From CAYNRA01 sp046293395 (GTDB taxonomy: Bacteria > Bacteroidota > Bacteroidia > Cytophagales > Spirosomataceae): a stretch of DNA of 64,000 nt. Of the stretch, positions 54,337-63,308 are shown one piece after another. The notes under the pieces were generated by a model. The model saw nothing but the letters and a program-made list of their open reading frames with translations. It was not told where the DNA came from and ran no database searches. The position numbers and the translations under genes are program-made. The stretch lies in the NCBI GenBank assembly GCA_046293395.1, contig JBKBOU010000002.1, forward strand, positions 558,001 to 622,000, written 5' to 3'. The first letter of the stretch is position 1. The number at the start of each line of letters is the position of its first letter.

Positions 54337-55482
54337 TTATTCTTTGACATTTTCTTTTAAAAAAACACTGGGGCTTACACCAGTCACTTCTTTGAAAGAC
54401 TTAAAAAAAACAGATTTCGAATGAAATCCAGACTTTTGCCCAATCGCTTCCATCGTTACCCGTTTGGCTTCATCTGAATGCAAAAGCCGTATGGCATGTT
54501 CTACACGCGCTTTGGTGCGGTATTCGGTGAAAGTCATCTCAAATTCGTTTTTCAAACAAGCTGAGATTTGGTGTTGAGGCACATTTAAAGCAACCGTTAC
54601 ATCCAACGCATTGAACTCCGGATTCAGATACGGTTTTTGTTGTTCAAAATAGGTTCGAATTTTCTCTTTTAATAAACTATCATACGAAATAGTTGACTCC
54701 TGATGCACCGTATTCTTTTGCGTGATGGTGACTTCCTCCAAACCAGTAAAATTTCGTTTCCGTTGAATGATATGTTCGTACGGATAAATGAATAAACAAA
54801 TCAAACCAAGGGTAATTTCAATAAGACCGATGCTCGTAGCAAATGTTCTTTCTGTAACTCCCAATAAGACATTATCATGAAAGAGAAGGAACGCAAAAAA
54901 AGCAAAAACACCAATTTGAATCACTATTAATACAATCGTAAATAAAAGCCAATTATAAATATATTTGCTTAGCTTATTTCGATTTTGAACGATATAATAC
55001 GTGGTATAACCTACATATCCGATATATGAAATCAAACGGGCTAGATGAAGAAAGCCCATTGAAAATAGGTCATTTACCTTCACTTGCAAGATATACCCAT
55101 CAAGGGAGTAAATCTTTTCTACCAATTCTTTTTTTTCTTCAAAAGGAATGAAAAAATAAGAGAAAATACCTAAAAAATGAATAATTGCCGGAAGAAAATG
55201 CAGGAAATCCGCTCGTTTGAACGGTCGGTTATCTCCAATAACATATTGACTATACCAAAGTAAAATGGGACCTATTAAAAAGTAAACAGGAGCAAAATGA
55301 TTGAATAAAATCGCCCCAAAGAAAACAGATAGATGTAAAAAAAGTACCTGATAGGAAATCATGTATAGACTAAAAATAATACAGAGAAGTCCCAATAAAT
55401 ACTCTTTACTTCCGTCCAAAAATGAACGGATAATGATTAGTAAGGCTAGGATAAAAAGAAGTATAGCGGCGTAAAGAAGCAT
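54337..55482 (-). CDS. Membrane-bound AraC family transcriptional regulator
   Basis: A 381-residue protein. The N-terminal 240 residues form about seven hydrophobic helices (residues 3-20, 28-45, 52-70 and others). The C-terminal 110 residues are an AraC DNA-binding domain (F-N-A-L-D-V-T-V-A-L-N-V-P-Q-H-Q-I-S and G-F-H-S-K-S-V-F-F-K-S-F-K-E-V-T-G-V-S-P). This 7TM-AraC architecture is common in Bacteroidota and suggests membrane signal sensing. The ligand and targets are unknown. It converges on the PorP/SprF gene. Confidence 0.88.
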   Translation of the reverse strand: MLLYAAILLFILALLIIIRSFLDGSKEYLLGLLCIIFSLYMISYQVLFLHLSVFFGAILFNHFAPVYFLIGPILLWYSQYVIGDNRPFKRADFLHFLPAIIHFLGIFSYFFIPFEEKKELVEKIYSLDGYILQVKVNDLFSMGFLHLARLISYIGYVGYTTYYIVQNRNKLSKYIYNWLLFTIVLIVIQIGVFAFFAFLLFHDNVLLGVTERTFATSIGLIEITLGLICLFIYPYEHIIQRKRNFTGLEEVTITQKNTVHQESTISYDSLLKEKIRTYFEQQKPYLNPEFNALDVTVALNVPQHQISACLKNEFEMTFTEYRTKARVEHAIRLLHSDEAKRVTMEAIGQKSGFHSKSVFFKSFKEVTGVSPSVFLKENVKE

Positions 55483-55656
55483 AATTGTAAAAACACGTCA
55501 TTAGGTTTTGCTTTGGAATATCGAGGAATAGAGACAACTTATCTACGCCTAAAATTAAAACAAAAAAACAGTTTTTATTTCATCAAACAATTTGGTTTGA
55601 AAAATAAATTTCAACTGGATTTCTATTTTGGGTTAACTTTCCTCGCTAAGTCAAGT

Positions 55657-56628
55657 TCAAGATACTATTTTTTTGATTCTGTCAAGTATCAAATCTGCAT
55701 GAATGCGTGAATTTTCAATAAACAAACGATGCGTTTCCATACCTCCACAAACAACGCCTGCCAAAAATACATTGGGTAAATTTGTTTCCATGGTTTGTTC
55801 ATCAAATGTTGGTTTTTTTAGCGCGTCTTCCGCAAATTGAATGCCCATTTTTTCTAAAAAAGAAAGATTGGGTTGGTAGCCCGTCAAGGCAACCACCCAA
55901 TCATTGGCTACTTCTACTTCTCCATTTTGGGTTGCAATCACAACCGATTGCTCTTTTATTTCTTTGATTTGTGCTGAATAAAAAGCACGGATACTCCCCT
56001 CTTCAATTCTATTCACAATATCTGGTCTTGCCCAATATTTGACGCGTTCCCCGATTTTATCTCCCTTGATGACCATCGTAACGTCAGCGCCTTTTCGCCA
56101 CGTTTCCAAAGCGGCATCCACTGCCGAGTTATTTGCCCCCACAACCACCACTTTTTGAAGTGCATAAAAGTGCGGGTCTTTGTAATAATGTGAAACTTTG
56201 GGTAACGACTCTCCAGGTACATTCATCAAAACGGGGAGGTCGTAAAATCCAGTCGCGACCACAATAAATTTTGTTTCATACACGCATTTTGACGTCACAA
56301 CTTGGTATATATCTCCTTCTTTGGGCACAACTTGAACGACCTCTTCAAACAGTTTAATCTGTATATTTTTACTGACAACCACCCGTCGATAGTATTCCAA
56401 GGCTTCTTGCCGCGTCGGCTTAGGATTGACAGAAATAAAAGGAACGCCTCCGATTTCTAATCGCTCAGATGTACTAAAAAAAGTCATATTGGAAGGGTAA
56501 TTATAGATGGAATTTACCAAACATCCTTTCTCCAAAATGACATAACTCAGACCAGCTTCTTGAGCTGCCAGTCCACAAGCTAAACCGATAGGGCCACCAC
56601 CCACAATAATCAAATCAAAATTAATCAT
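55657..56628 (-). CDS. ypdA: YpdA family bacillithiol disulfide reductase
   Basis: A 323-residue FAD/NADPH-dependent flavoprotein that reduces oxidised bacillithiol, the glutathione substitute of many Bacteroidota and Firmicutes. FAD-binding G-G-G-P-I-G at the N-terminus, the YpdA-typical Y-N-Y-P-S-N-M-T-F-F-S-T-S-E-R-L-E-I-G block near residue 46, the NADPH loop V-G-A-N-N-S-A-V-D-A-A and the late F-L-A-G-V-V-C-G-G segment are all visible. It lacks the CxxC of thioredoxin reductases, as YpdA does. The start is ATG 56628; a GTG 12 bp upstream is possible. Confidence 0.93.
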   Translation of the reverse strand: MINFDLIIVGGGPIGLACGLAAQEAGLSYVILEKGCLVNSIYNYPSNMTFFSTSERLEIGGVPFISVNPKPTRQEALEYYRRVVVSKNIQIKLFEEVVQVVPKEGDIYQVVTSKCVYETKFIVVATGFYDLPVLMNVPGESLPKVSHYYKDPHFYALQKVVVVGANNSAVDAALETWRKGADVTMVIKGDKIGERVKYWARPDIVNRIEEGSIRAFYSAQIKEIKEQSVVIATQNGEVEVANDWVVALTGYQPNLSFLEKMGIQFAEDALKKPTFDEQTMETNLPNVFLAGVVCGGMETHRLFIENSRIHADLILDRIKKIVS

Positions 56629-56769
56629 GCTTTCATCCACTGTTTTAATAGCAACACAAGGCGTAAAAACTTCATTCCCACAGCGAGTAAATAGCGGATA
56701 ACTTTCTCAAAAAACCAACCTTACCCGCAAAGTATTCTAGCCAGATGGCAAAAATTGGAAAAAACTACC

Positions 56770-56777
56770 TAAATTTG
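56770..56777 (+). promoter_or_regulatory. Candidate -7 element for rseP
   Basis: TAAATTTG, a full match, about 115 bp upstream of the rseP start. No -33 is visible. Confidence 0.35.
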
Positions 56778-56891
56778 GTCATGATTACACTTCTAAATCA
56801 CAACGATTTCACAAGATAATCACCTATTGAACATAACTATTGAACCCGTTGTTCTTAAAAAACAGCTTACAAATTACATACAAAATAAGGA

Positions 56892-58241
56892 ATGGAAGGA
56901 TTAATTATGGCAGGTCAACTATTATTGGGGTTGACTATCTTGGTCGGTTTACATGAATTTGGCCACTTCATCACAGCAAGAATGTTTGGAATTCGCGTAA
57001 ATAAATTTTACATCTTCTTCGACTTTCTGTTCCCCATGCCCAATGTCCTCAACTTTGCACTCTGGAAAACCAAAAAGGGAGACACAGAATACGGCCTTGG
57101 CTGGTTTCCAATGGGCGGCTACGTGGATATTGAAGGAATGATTGACGAGACAAAAGATGCTTCCCAACTCGCATCTGAGCCGCAACCTTACGAGTTTAGA
57201 GCAAAACCAGCTTGGCAACGCCTTATCGTTATGCTTGGCGGAATTATCATCAATGTTATCACAGGTGTCGCTATTTTTTGGGCACTTACTTACCAAACGG
57301 GCTATACATTCATTTCGAAAAATGAAGTAAATAAACTAGGAATTGTCGCCTACCCGCTTGCAGAAGAAATGGGACTCAAAACGGGTGATAAAATCGTAGA
57401 TATTTCCGGAAACGACTTCACAGACTTCAACGATATTCGCTCTTCTGAAGTCATGCTAGGCGAAAATAATTACTACACGGTACTTCGTGGAACAGAAAAA
57501 ATAGAGGTTCCTATTCCAAATGACCTTGTAAATAGTATTTCGGAGGATGACTACGACGGAAAATTCATCGAGCCTATTCAAACATTTGAAATCGCAGCCA
57601 TTGCACCGGATTCTCCCGCAGAACAAGTTGGGCTTAAAGAGAGTGATAAAATCATCGCGCTCAACGGCAATAAAATTCAGTTTTACCACGAATTTGTGCA
57701 ACTAGCCAACCAAAACGCAAGTAAAAAAGTACAACTCGACATTCTGCGCGGGGCAGATACGCTCCAACTTGCGCCTACGCTTACAGAAGAGGGGAAATTA
57801 GGCTTCAATGCGTCGTTCAACCTCGCATTTGAACATATTGATTACACACTCGGTCAAGCTTTTGCGGAAGGTTCAAACCGTGCTTTTGGTGTAATTACGG
57901 ACAATATCAAAGGTTTTAAGAAGATTTTCAGTGGGGAAGTATCTGCCGGAAAAGCCATGAGTGGCCCTATCGGAATTGCCCGCAAAATGTACGGTGGAGT
58001 TTGGGATTGGAGTCGATTCTGGATGATTACAGGTATTTTATCCATGGCACTCGCTTTCATGAACCTACTCCCGATTCCAGCCCTCGATGGTGGTCATGCC
58101 GTTTTGCTCATCTATGAAATGGTTTCTGGTAAAAAACCTTCCGAAAAATTCATGGAACGTACGCAACAAGCAGGTACTTTTATCTTATTAGCTTTGTTAA
58201 TTTTAATCATGTTCAATGATGCCATCAAAGCAATTTTCTGA
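56892..58241 (+). CDS. rseP: RIP metalloprotease RseP (site-2 protease, M50)
   Basis: A 449-residue intramembrane zinc protease that cuts membrane-bound regulators such as anti-sigma factors. The zinc site H-E-F-G-H lies in the first helix (near residue 22), the third ligand motif L-L-P-I-P-A-L-D-G-G-H near residue 400, and two PDZ-like domains lie between (about 145-300). Four transmembrane segments are visible. The start M-E-G-L-I-M-A-G-Q matches Bacteroidota RseP proteins. Its 3' end overlaps the DUF6702 gene by 26 bp. Confidence 0.96.
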   Translation: MEGLIMAGQLLLGLTILVGLHEFGHFITARMFGIRVNKFYIFFDFLFPMPNVLNFALWKTKKGDTEYGLGWFPMGGYVDIEGMIDETKDASQLASEPQPYEFRAKPAWQRLIVMLGGIIINVITGVAIFWALTYQTGYTFISKNEVNKLGIVAYPLAEEMGLKTGDKIVDISGNDFTDFNDIRSSEVMLGENNYYTVLRGTEKIEVPIPNDLVNSISEDDYDGKFIEPIQTFEIAAIAPDSPAEQVGLKESDKIIALNGNKIQFYHEFVQLANQNASKKVQLDILRGADTLQLAPTLTEEGKLGFNASFNLAFEHIDYTLGQAFAEGSNRAFGVITDNIKGFKKIFSGEVSAGKAMSGPIGIARKMYGGVWDWSRFWMITGILSMALAFMNLLPIPALDGGHAVLLIYEMVSGKKPSEKFMERTQQAGTFILLALLILIMFNDAIKAIF

Positions 58242-58761
58242 TTTTAAATCCATTCATTTTCTCTTTATTAGTCTTCTTTTATTCTCTTTTACCTCACTCC
58301 ATTCAGGGGTAAAAGAGAATAAGCATGACTTCCATACTTCGTTGTCTGAACTTAGCTACAACCCCAAAACGGGGTCCATAGAAGCGACTATCCGCGTTTT
58401 TACCGATGACCTTGAAACCGCCTTGACGGAGTTTAACCAAGGAAAAAAAATACATGTAGAAGCGTCAAATAAACAAGCAGATGCCATCATCGCTCGGTAT
58501 TTAGAAAAAAATTGGGGTCTTCTCACGCCACAAAAGACCAAAAAGAAGATGGAATACATTGGCCGCGAGCCAGAACTAGACGCCACGTGGCTCTACATTG
58601 AAATCCCTGATGCGAACCAAACCAAAGGCTATACCTTTGTCAATACGCTGCTTACCGAACTCTTTGACGACCAAACGAATCTCGTCAATATCCTCTATCC
58701 GGCAGGAAAAAAAACCATCTTGATGAATGCAAAAGTGAAATCTGCCCCTTATCCTTTCTAA
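58216..58761 (+). CDS. DUF6702 family secreted protein
   Basis: A 181-residue protein with a hydrophobic N-terminal segment (residues 13-28, F-L-F-I-S-L-L-L-F-S-F) that directs export. The body opens with K-H-D-F-H-T-S-L-S-E-L-S-Y-N and has I-E-A-T-I-R-V-F-T-D-D-L-E, the conserved blocks of a Bacteroidota family now called DUF6702. Function is unknown. It overlaps rseP and is probably translationally coupled to it. The pairing with rseP and a peptidase-like neighbourhood is frequent in the phylum, but no role is proven. Confidence 0.78.
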   Translation: MMPSKQFSDFKSIHFLFISLLLFSFTSLHSGVKENKHDFHTSLSELSYNPKTGSIEATIRVFTDDLETALTEFNQGKKIHVEASNKQADAIIARYLEKNWGLLTPQKTKKKMEYIGREPELDATWLYIEIPDANQTKGYTFVNTLLTELFDDQTNLVNILYPAGKKTILMNAKVKSAPYPF

Positions 58762-58823
58762 AATCTGTTATTTGACTTTAAATCATTATTTTTGACTGTT
58801 CAATACAAAATAATATATCAGTC

Positions 58824-59570
58824 ATGAAACCAGATGCTTCGTTCCTCGTTTACCTCAAAAATATCTTATTCATAGATATTGAAACCGTCTCCGCACACGA
58901 AAATCTCCACGAATTATCGCCCAAAATGCAAGAATTATGGGAAACAAAAGCCACGCGATTCAATAAAGATTCGGAGAAAACAACAGCCCAATTATACCAA
59001 GAAAAAGCCAATTTATATGCCGAGTTCGGACGTATCGTATCCATCGGAATCAGTGCCTTTTTTTGGGAGGAAGAAAATCAACGATTGTGCTTAAAATCAA
59101 CTGTTTTGCAAGAAGAAACAAATGAAGGCACACTTTTAGAGCAATTTATTCAGATTTTACAACGACATAAAGCGGGCAATCAACTCCTTTTGTGTGCCCA
59201 TAACGGGAAAGAATTTGACTATCCTTACCTATGCCGCCGAATGCTCTTACTCGGCTTGGCGATTCCACCTATCCTGCGTATTCATGGAAAAAAACCATGG
59301 GAAATCAGCTTGCTTGACACCATGGATGTATGGAAATTTGGAGACTACCGCTATTATACTTCTTTGGAATTACTCATGACTATTTTCGGGATTCAGAGCA
59401 GCAAAGAGGAAATAGCCGGGAAAGACATTGGCCGCGTATATTACCAAGAGAAAGATACCCAAAAAATAGCTCGTTATTGCGAGAAAGATGCCATTGCATT
59501 GGCACAACTGTATCTTCGTATGAATGGATACGACCCCATACCTGAAGAACACATTAACCCAACGAATTAA
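58824..59570 (+). CDS. 3'-5' exonuclease, DEDDy superfamily (PolB-like)
   Basis: A 248-residue cytoplasmic nuclease. ExoI is F-I-D-I-E-T near residue 15, ExoII is H-N-G-K-E-F-D-Y-P-Y near 130, and ExoIII is Y-C-E-K-D-A-I-A-L-A near 220. The tyrosine four residues before the last Asp marks the DEDDy type, and D-T-M-D lies between. It resembles stand-alone exonucleases related to the proofreading domain of family B polymerases. It is likely DNA- or RNA-trimming in repair or turnover, without a known partner. Confidence 0.87.
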   Translation: MKPDASFLVYLKNILFIDIETVSAHENLHELSPKMQELWETKATRFNKDSEKTTAQLYQEKANLYAEFGRIVSIGISAFFWEEENQRLCLKSTVLQEETNEGTLLEQFIQILQRHKAGNQLLLCAHNGKEFDYPYLCRRMLLLGLAIPPILRIHGKKPWEISLLDTMDVWKFGDYRYYTSLELLMTIFGIQSSKEEIAGKDIGRVYYQEKDTQKIARYCEKDAIALAQLYLRMNGYDPIPEEHINPTN

Positions 59571-59600
59571 TTTTTACACATCAAATCAACCTAGTAACAC

Positions 59601-60605
59601 ATGCAAAATAACCGAATTTTACTGGTAAAAAGACCACTTGGTGCTATCTCAACAGACTGTTGGCAATTGGAAGAAAACGTACCAGTATCCCCTCTTCAAG
59701 AAGGCGAAATTTTAGTAGAAACACATTATTTATCCATCGATCCTGCCATGCGAGGTTGGATGAACGAAGGCAAAAGTTATATCAAACCTGTCGCTTTAGG
59801 AGACACCATGCGGGCGTTGGGTGTCGGAAAAGTCATTGCCTCCACGGCAGACGCTTTTCCGGTCGGTTCGTACATAAGTGGTTCTTTGGGCGTGCAAGAA
59901 CTAGCTATTCTACCTGCCAAAGAAGCCGTTTCTGTCAATCCTTCTTTTTTACCTTTGCCCGTTTATTTGGGCACATTGGGTATGTCGGGCATGACTGCTT
60001 ATTTCGGGATGTTGGACACTGGGCAACCCAAAGCAGGTGAAACCGTCGTTGTTTCAGGCGCGGCAGGAGCTGTTGGAAGTGTTGCCGGACAAATTGCCAA
60101 GCTGAAAGGTTGTCGGGTTGTCGGTATTGCCGGCGGAGAAGAGAAGTGCGCGTACGTGAAAAATCAACTTGGTTTTGATGATTGCATCGACTACAAAGCG
60201 GGGGCACTTCGCAAACGTCTCGCTGCTGCTTGCCCTGAGGGTGTAGATGTATTTTTTGATAATGTAGGTGGCGAAATTCTGGACACGGTGCTCACGCTCA
60301 TCAATAAAAAAGCTCGTATCGTTATCTGCGGAGCCATTTCTCAGTACAATACGTCACGTCCTGAAGGCCCGAAAAACTACCTTTCGTTGCTCGTCAACCG
60401 AGCAAAAATGGAAGGCATTGTTGTCTTTGATAATGCTGCTAACTATGGAAGTGCCGCCAAAGAAATGGCAGGATGGATTCAAGAAGGGAAGCTAAACGCA
60501 CAATATCACGTTGAGAAAGGCGGTATTCGGGCTTTTCACGATACATTACAAAAACTATTTGAAGGCGCAAATACCGGCAAAATGGTCTTGCAAGTGAAGG
60601 AATAG
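59601..60605 (+). CDS. NADP-dependent oxidoreductase, CurA/PTGR-like MDR family
   Basis: A 334-residue zinc-free medium-chain dehydrogenase/reductase that reduces alpha,beta-unsaturated ketones or aldehydes. Family signs are S-I-D-P-A-M-R-G-W-M-N near residue 48, the nucleotide-binding G-A-A-G-A-V-G-S-V-A-G-Q near 152, D-V-F-F-D-N-V-G-G near 218, and G-A-I-S-Q-Y-N near 246. These match curcumin/dihydrocurcumin reductase CurA and prostaglandin reductases. The natural substrate is unknown. It is followed by a very strong terminator. Confidence 0.9.
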   Translation: MQNNRILLVKRPLGAISTDCWQLEENVPVSPLQEGEILVETHYLSIDPAMRGWMNEGKSYIKPVALGDTMRALGVGKVIASTADAFPVGSYISGSLGVQELAILPAKEAVSVNPSFLPLPVYLGTLGMSGMTAYFGMLDTGQPKAGETVVVSGAAGAVGSVAGQIAKLKGCRVVGIAGGEEKCAYVKNQLGFDDCIDYKAGALRKRLAAACPEGVDVFFDNVGGEILDTVLTLINKKARIVICGAISQYNTSRPEGPKNYLSLLVNRAKMEGIVVFDNAANYGSAAKEMAGWIQEGKLNAQYHVEKGGIRAFHDTLQKLFEGANTGKMVLQVKE

Positions 60606-60607
60606 GA

Positions 60608-60645
60608 AACAAATTGGGGGCAGTCTATTGCCCCCAATTTGTTTT
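60608..60645 (+). terminator. Terminator after the CurA-like gene
   Basis: A perfect 16-bp stem AAACAAATTGGGGGCA/TGCCCCCAATTTGTTT with a 6-nt loop and a T-run. Confidence 0.93.
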
Positions 60646-60674
60646 GATAGTAGAATCAAAATAGCCACGTATGA

Positions 60675-60740
60675 ATTATCGGGGCAAATGGCTCAGAGAA
60701 ATCCACATTAGTGAAATAGCTGCTTGATTTATTGCCCAAG
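60675..60740 (+). pseudogene. 66-bp decayed duplicate of the downstream ABC ATPase gene (Walker A region)
   Basis: Matches 62021-62086 at 63 of 66 positions. The three differences include one turning Tyr TAT into a TAG stop and one hitting the P-loop (GGG to AGG-type change). No similarity continues on either side. It sits just upstream of the Fic module, with the intact gene just downstream. Confidence 0.88.
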
Positions 60741-60858
60741 GCTTGATCAAATAAACCGTTTGGACGATTATGGGCTATTCACTAGAAGATTTTCAAAAAA
60801 GCAGGAAATAAGCCATTTTTAAACAACAGACAACAAACAATTTGACCTAAATAATTTG

Positions 60859-60866
60859 TAAATTTG
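60859..60866 (+). promoter_or_regulatory. Candidate -7 element for the Fic antitoxin gene
   Basis: TAAATTTG, 21 bp before the antitoxin ATG, gives a very short leader. A TTTG at 60841 is too close to be an ideal -33. Confidence 0.45.
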
Positions 60867-60887
60867 GAGAGTATTAAAGATTAAAAA

Positions 60888-61109
60888 ATGTTCAATACGA
60901 TAGAAATAGACAGAAGCAATCTGACAATAATGGGAGTTAAATTTTCGGACTTAAAAACCTTAGAAAGCACCGCAAATGCCTTGGGGAGTAATATGTTTGA
61001 AGGATTTAAACCGACACCAAAAGGTATTGAAATCATAAGAGACTATGTGACAGGGAAAATATCTTTAGCAGAATTCGTAGCGTTTGCCAAACAAAGAGCC
61101 TATGTCTAA
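60888..61109 (+). CDS. VbhA-like class I Fic antitoxin
   Basis: A 73-residue protein with the inhibitory motif S-N-M-F-E-G, which fits the (S/T)xxxE(G/N) signature of class I Fic antitoxins. In that family the motif's Glu points into the Fic active site and blocks ATP from taking the productive pose for AMP transfer. A second helix (G-K-I-S-L-A-E-F-V) follows, as in VbhA. It overlaps the fic gene by 8 bp, the usual order antitoxin then toxin. The reading frame is intact although the toxin is not. Confidence 0.82.
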   Translation: MFNTIEIDRSNLTIMGVKFSDLKTLESTANALGSNMFEGFKPTPKGIEIIRDYVTGKISLAEFVAFAKQRAYV

Positions 61110-61708
61110 TTCCTACAAATACATAGACCCTGACTTTACATACACAGACCTAAATACAGGACTTTTAAGGAACTTACAAGACATTACAGACCCAGATGTA
61201 TTGCTCTTTGTTGAGAGTGGTGCAGTAACAAAATGGCTTCAAGAACTTTTCGAAAATCCCCATAAAAATCAAAAGTATTGACAGCCTTTTTGAAATTCAC
61301 AGACATTTATTTCAAGACATTTACGTTTGGGCAGGAAAGAAACGGACGGTTGAAATAAGCAAAGATGGCAAACAGTTCTTCCCTACTTCACATTTTGACA
61401 ACGCATTCAGATACATTGACCAATTAATTGCTGAGTTCAAGAAAATTCCGAAAGACGACCAAAAACGCTTAGCTGGGAAATTGGCAGAAATTTTGGATAA
61501 TGTCAACTATTTACACCCATTCAGAGAAGGAAACGGACGAACACAAAGAGAGTTTTTACGACTATTGGCTTTAGAAAAAGGCTTGAAACTAAATCTCAAT
61601 CCACCAGACAGCAAAAGTGTTTACGAACACTATATGAAAGGTACAATTGAAAGTGATATACAGACTTTAAGACAATTGATTTTTGAACTAATTGACACAA
61701 GTAACTAA
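61102..61708 (+). pseudogene. fic: Fic adenylyltransferase toxin, frameshifted at a C4 run
   Basis: Starts at ATG 61102 (M-S-N-S-Y-K-Y-I-D). The frame is lost at CCCC 61258-61261, and coding continues in the next frame as I-K-I-K-S-I-D-S-L-F-E-I-H through to 61708. Removing one C restores a 201-residue Fic protein. The catalytic motif is intact: H-P-F-R-E-G-N-G-R-T-Q-R starting at 61514, as needed for AMPylation. The N-terminal W-A-G-K-K-R-T block is also typical. It may be a true loss-of-function, a phase-variable state or a base-calling error. No slippery heptamer suggesting programmed frameshifting was seen. Confidence 0.85.
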
Positions 61709-61769
61709 TAGAAACACATCTACAAACACATTTGCTATGGATAAAATCACATCCTATCTATACCAAAAT

Positions 61770-61785
61770 AGTCTAAAATTAGACT
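61770..61785. promoter_or_regulatory. 16-bp inverted repeat upstream of the ABC operon
   Basis: AGTCTAA-AA-TTAGACT is a perfect dyad about 135 bp before the ABC ATPase ATG. It is a possible operator, with no known regulator linked. Confidence 0.3.
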
Positions 61786-61921
61786 AATATTCTCATTGGA
61801 ATAATGTACGTTTGTTTGTCGGATAAAAACCCAATGGGCAGAAAATCCGTTGCGTTTTATTGGATTCGAACACCTTGTTATTTACATATCGTTTAGCTTT
61901 CCATTCACTCCCAAAAACAAC

Positions 61922-62629
61922 ATGACTACATTAGAAATCAACGCACAAACCATCGGTTTTCCATCCTTAGACGTTTTGAGAGACGTCCATTTAACTTGGA
62001 ATCAAAGTAGCAATGTATTGATTATCGGGGCAAATGGCTCAGGGAAATCCACATTATTGAAATATCTGCTTGATTTATTGCCCAAGCAAGCAGGTGATGT
62101 CATTTACCAAGGTGTATCTGTATTTTCCAAGCAAAAAGAATCAGTCCTAGCTGAATTTGGGGTGTTTTTCCCAGAGTACCGCGTGTATGATTTTTTAACC
62201 GTTCGAGAAAATCTAGAAATATTCGCACACTACCAAGGCGTAGAAAATAGCAATATCACCCAAAAATTACTAGACTTTCATTTATTGGATGTCGCCGATA
62301 TCAAGGCAAAATACATTTCGCTAGGAAACTATAAAAAAGTCTGTCTTGCCGTTTCTCTGTTGGGAAATCCCAAATTAATTGTTTTAGATGAACCCTTTTT
62401 AGGCGTAGATAAGGCGTCTATCCAAATTATTCTTACCACGCTTGAACGTATGCGTCTTGAAAACGATGCCCTCGTCTTATTGACAACCCACGAACTCGAA
62501 CCCGTCGCTGACTGGTTCACAGAACTTGTGCATATTAAAGATAAAAGCATTTACAGGAGACTGACAAAAGACGAACTTCAAGAACGCTTTGGAACGCTAT
62601 CGAACTTTCAAAAAGAAGAATATGCTTAG
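61922..62629 (+). CDS. ABC transporter ATP-binding protein
   Basis: A 235-residue nucleotide-binding subunit. Walker A is G-A-N-G-S-G-K-S-T near residue 35, and Walker B is L-I-V-L-D-E-P-F-L-G near 155. The usual LSGGQ signature is replaced by S-L-G-N-Y-K-K, a weak form seen in some exporter subfamilies. The switch histidine is in L-T-T-H-E-L-E. The start is ATG 61922; the longer frame to 61850 adds only non-conserved residues. It overlaps the following permease by 8 bp. Probably an export system; the substrate is unknown. Confidence 0.9.
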   Translation: MTTLEINAQTIGFPSLDVLRDVHLTWNQSSNVLIIGANGSGKSTLLKYLLDLLPKQAGDVIYQGVSVFSKQKESVLAEFGVFFPEYRVYDFLTVRENLEIFAHYQGVENSNITQKLLDFHLLDVADIKAKYISLGNYKKVCLAVSLLGNPKLIVLDEPFLGVDKASIQIILTTLERMRLENDALVLLTTHELEPVADWFTELVHIKDKSIYRRLTKDELQERFGTLSNFQKEEYA

Positions 62630-63308
62630 TCTGTACCTTGAATTTCAGAAGGTGGTAAAAAATAAGCTAATTTGGCTGGCTGCGCTTCTTTTGCTCCTTA
62701 TCTCTGTGCTTGTGTTGTGGAATTTTCATAGAACCATGTATGATATATACCCGCTTGCTACCGTCAACCGTGCCATCAAACCAAGTTTTTCAGTGTTTTA
62801 TGTCTCCTATCTCGTTCGACTAAATCTGCTTCTCTTACTCATTTTATCGGCAGTTCTTCAAGTAATTGAACACACAACGGAAACAAAAACACACCGAACT
62901 TTGTGGATAAATCGTTCGCAAGAAAGACAAAATACCAGCAAAAGAAATGGGGTATATTTTATTCTCGGTCTGTTGTTCGTTGCTCTTTTTATACTTATTA
63001 CGTTCTCATTCTCGTATTTTCACACGTTACATACCTCCTTTCGTTTTCCTACATTACCTTTCGTTTGTCTTTGTATGCTCAGCTATTGGGTTGCGTATAG
63101 TAGTCAGCTAGTAGTAGCAACCCTACCTTTTTTACGACAGTTCTGGATGGCAGGTTTGATACATTTGGGTCTCTATTGGATACAAGTACATCCATTAAGT
63201 TGGATACAGGCAGATGACTTTATAACTCTCGATTTCCCCAAATTGAGTATCATACTTTTCTGTTCCGTTGTTTTCTATGGTATTTACTTAAAAAAAATAG
63301 TAAAATGA
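62622..63308 (+). CDS. ABC transporter membrane protein (first permease-like subunit)
   Basis: A 228-residue integral membrane protein with about six hydrophobic helices (residues 17-37, 62-82, 110-135, 145-165, 170-190, 205-225). The start ATG 62622 overlaps the ATPase stop, and its own stop overlaps the next start (ATGA). The arrangement ATPase plus two different membrane subunits is like ABC-2 exporters. No specific family recognised; function is inferred from the operon. Confidence 0.78.
   Translation: MLSLYLEFQKVVKNKLIWLAALLLLLISVLVLWNFHRTMYDIYPLATVNRAIKPSFSVFYVSYLVRLNLLLLLILSAVLQVIEHTTETKTHRTLWINRSQERQNTSKRNGVYFILGLLFVALFILITFSFSYFHTLHTSFRFPTLPFVCLCMLSYWVAYSSQLVVATLPFLRQFWMAGLIHLGLYWIQVHPLSWIQADDFITLDFPKLSIILFCSVVFYGIYLKKIVK

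Noticed and set aside
61240..61290. Programmed frameshift in fic
   Set aside because: No slippery heptamer or downstream pseudoknot seen; a simple indel in the C4 run explains it.
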